Shown piece after piece: positions 61,661 to 64,000 of a stretch of DNA of 64,000 nt. This stretch comes from Aphelocoma coerulescens. Taxonomy: Eukaryota > Chordata > Aves > Passeriformes > Corvidae. Location of the stretch: contig NC_091015.1 of NCBI RefSeq assembly GCF_041296385.1, positions 51,154,345 to 51,218,344 on the forward strand. Reading direction: 5' to 3'. The translations under genes and the position numbers were made by a program. How positions within the stretch are numbered: the first letter of the stretch is position 1; each line of letters begins with the position of its first letter. The notes under the pieces were generated by a model. The model was not told the origin of the DNA and did no database searches. It saw nothing but the letters and a program-made list of their open reading frames with translations.

Positions 61661-64000
61661 ACGGTGCGTGGGTGTGTATCCTGTACTGTGCATACTGTGC
61701 CCTGTGTGCACTGTGCAGACATTGTGTGAACACACTATGCGTACCGTGCCTATCTACCGAGGGGCTGTGTTCCCCGCTGCCTCCCCACCGAGTAACGCAC
61801 AGGGGGGACACAACACCGGGCAGTGGCATCTGAGAGCTGGCAAAGCCAGCACACAGCTGACAAGTAAAGCAGGAGAGATAGCAGAACCCAAACTAAAGGG
61901 TAAGCTCCTCCACAGAAAGATCTTTGGCCAACTCGCTCAGCAAGGCCTGAAAAGAGGGCAGCAGGGCTAGTCAACACTCGGTGTTCCAGTTTGTAATGTT
62001 TGTTTTTACATATAAGAAGCAAATTAGGAGTTCTGGATGCAAATTAAATATTATCCATCCCTAAGATGATTGCAAGTAGAATACCTATTGCAATTGTCAT
62101 TTTCAAGTGTTTTGAAAGATTAAGTGCAGCTGTGCCTATGGGGAGGAGAATGCTGGGATGTGCTTGTTTTAGACAGCACTTGGCCTCACAATATTGATTG
62201 TGTTATTGTTCAGCTGCATAAGAACTGCATTTGTATTGGACAATCAACAGACCTTAATTGAAGCAAAGCAGCAAAGTGCAACAAGTGGAAGGAGTGTCAA
62301 GAAGATTTTAAGTCTTGTGTTTCTTCTGAATTTTGTAACTGAGCTCTAAAGCTGTTTTTAGAAAAAGAGATGGAATGATGATTACTGTTTCTTTTGGTTT
62401 CTGAAATCCTTTGATAAAAGGTGTAAGTTGAATTTGGTAATAGCTGAAATAATTCTCAGCTAAAACCATTCTGCAATCTAACAACAGCGATTGTTGAGAT
62501 TACACAATCTCAGCTAAAGTTTGTCTGTGTCACAATGGTTTGGCAATCTGATATTTTTCTCAGGAGAGTGTATTTATTTTTATTATTTCTCTGAAAGATT
62601 TTATTTATGAGAAAAGTGACTACCAGTGTGTGTAGAAGTATGTGATTGCTGGGAAAGGTTTGCAATGATGGTCACTAGAATTTGCAAACAGCCTGAAACA
62701 ATAGCTCTGAATGCTATGAATTTATTTCTTCTTAATTTCAATGGAATAGTAAGTTTAAAACCTCATAAATGAGATTTACATCCTACTCATGGAATGTGCA
62801 AGTGTTCAGACACAATTATCTCTGTGATTTTAATTCCGTGATGCTCACCCAAGCAGTAATTGGTTACACTTGTTTAAGAATATAATTGTACAAGCAGCCC
62901 ACTTTTACTTAGCAGTCCTTCTTTCTCTTACTGAGGAATGACTCAGTTTCTTCAGAGCTGATTTGATTACGTGGATAAATCTTCTGTATTTCTGTGCATG
63001 AAGAAATGACTGCGATAATGTTGATAGAAGAAGAGAGTTGTGCATCAGTTGGCTAATGTTGCAATGTAGTGTCAGTGAATGGAGGACAGCTGTATCATAA
63101 TGAGACACAAATAGTTCAGATGATTTTTTCCATTTTTGTATTTCAGGAAAATTTCTGGACACTGAAAATATCTCAAAGGGAATGGTCCCTGCTACTGTTA
63201 AATCTCTCACTTCTCTGCGTTGATTTTTAGTGGGGCTTGTATCTGGCCCTCATTATTGAATTAGTTTAGTACTGTTCTATTTAATAAGTGCTATGTTACC
63301 CATGAGTAAGCTGCTTCTCCAAACTGCATTGGTTGCAGTTTGCAGCTTGCTAAAATCAGTCTGAGCAACAAGAGGGGGTTGCCCTGGCCAAGTGTTACAG
63401 ACTAAGGGTGTTTAAACATGTTTATATTAAATTAAGGTCATTTATTATGCCTGATCTTATTTCGACATTTTGTGGGGCCTCAGAATAGCAAGGAGAAAGC
63501 AGAATAAATCTGGTTGGTTTCTGCAAATGAACTTGTTTGTGATGGCAAGAGGACCTTGGAGCTGTCGTAGAATGCCCCTGGGAGCACCTGTCCATGCATT
63601 GCTGTCACTGGAGGACTGACTTCCTCTGCTGTGCTTCTTCAGGAGAGAAGCCTGTTTGTCAGCTGCCTCAGGGACTGGAGGTGCAGGTGTTGGAGTTAGC
63701 TGTGGCTAAGCCTGAGCAGAAGCCCAGATAGCACTGGAAGACTGAAGATGTAAATGAGGAACTCTGTCCAGAGTCCTGGTATCTGTGTTTCTCTGGGGAG
63801 GGCTCTCTGTGTTACTGAGGTGTGGGAGGAATCCTGACATTAACTGAACTGCTTCTGCCTGGTTCTGGACCTCAGTACTATGGCAGCTGGATATTTCAGC
63901 TTTGGCTAAGTCACTGAAGAAACAAAAAGATGTAACTCTCAGTTTTCGGCGGAGTCGGGAGATTCATGCAGTTGGGCCCTCTCAGAGCCCATTTGTCTAT
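61196..64000 (+). other. Possible start of ANO10: noncoding first exon and intron 1 (no coding exon seen)
   Basis: ANO10 lies head to head with ABHD5 in mammals, so its first exon is expected on the plus strand here. A possible donor GTGAGT occurs at 61646, at the end of the CpG island. From there to 64000 the sequence is AT-rich and intron-like. I searched by eye for the ANO10 N-terminal coding exon and did not find it, so it must lie beyond the window if the synteny holds. This entry is inference only. Confidence 0.35.

Noticed and set aside
61072..61833. Plus-strand open frames of 253 and 207 codons in the CpG island
   Set aside because: Same cause: GC-rich sequence with few stops, low-complexity Arg/Pro/Ala composition, overlapping the ABHD5 start, no resemblance to the ANO10 N-terminus.

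Overview
The window is vertebrate genomic DNA, almost certainly from a bird. The evidence is one vertebrate gene with seven coding exons and canonical GT-AG introns, several CR1 LINE fragments (including the typical 3' end with short TTCTATGA-type tail repeats), a bird-type solo LTR, and otherwise sparse repeats. No bacterial genes, operons, tRNA, rRNA or CRISPR arrays were recognised. Nearly all open reading frames that can be drawn here are chance ORFs in noncoding DNA.

The one gene that can be supported fully is ABHD5 (CGI-58) on the minus strand, from its start codon at 61195 to its stop at 35399. Its seven coding exons sum to 1032 nt and 343 codons plus stop (human: 349 aa), with consistent phases at every junction. 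The protein is the lipid-droplet co-activator of adipose triglyceride lipase (PNPLA2/ATGL). It has the tryptophan anchor at the N-terminus, the alpha/beta hydrolase fold, Asn in place of the nucleophile Ser (GHNLGG), and the C-terminal H-x4-D motif.

Layout: 1-33.3 kb is intergenic DNA on the 3' side of ABHD5. It holds CR1 copies (about 9.08-9.40, 20.93-21.68 and 29.66-29.72 kb), a (TACATA)n array (2.07-2.13 kb), a small GC-rich, CpG-containing island (about 28.0-28.3 kb) and several AT-rich stretches that look like conserved noncoding elements, the best at 4.64-5.11 kb. 33.3-35.4 kb is the probable ABHD5 3'UTR. 35.4-61.2 kb is the ABHD5 gene body, with a 635-bp solo LTR and a CR1 tail in intron 6, a CR1 fragment in intron 4, a CR1-within-CR1 nest in intron 3, and a 13.8-kb first intron. 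About 60.5-61.65 kb is a CpG island over the ABHD5 start. 61.65-64 kb has no recognisable exon. From known synteny (ANO10 and ABHD5 lie head to head in mammals) it is probably the first intron of ANO10 on the plus strand, but no ANO10 coding exon was found here.

No new biological system was found. The observations most worth checking are the shared CpG-island promoter, the intergenic CpG island, the CNE-like block, the nested CR1 and the solo LTR with its duplicated target site.
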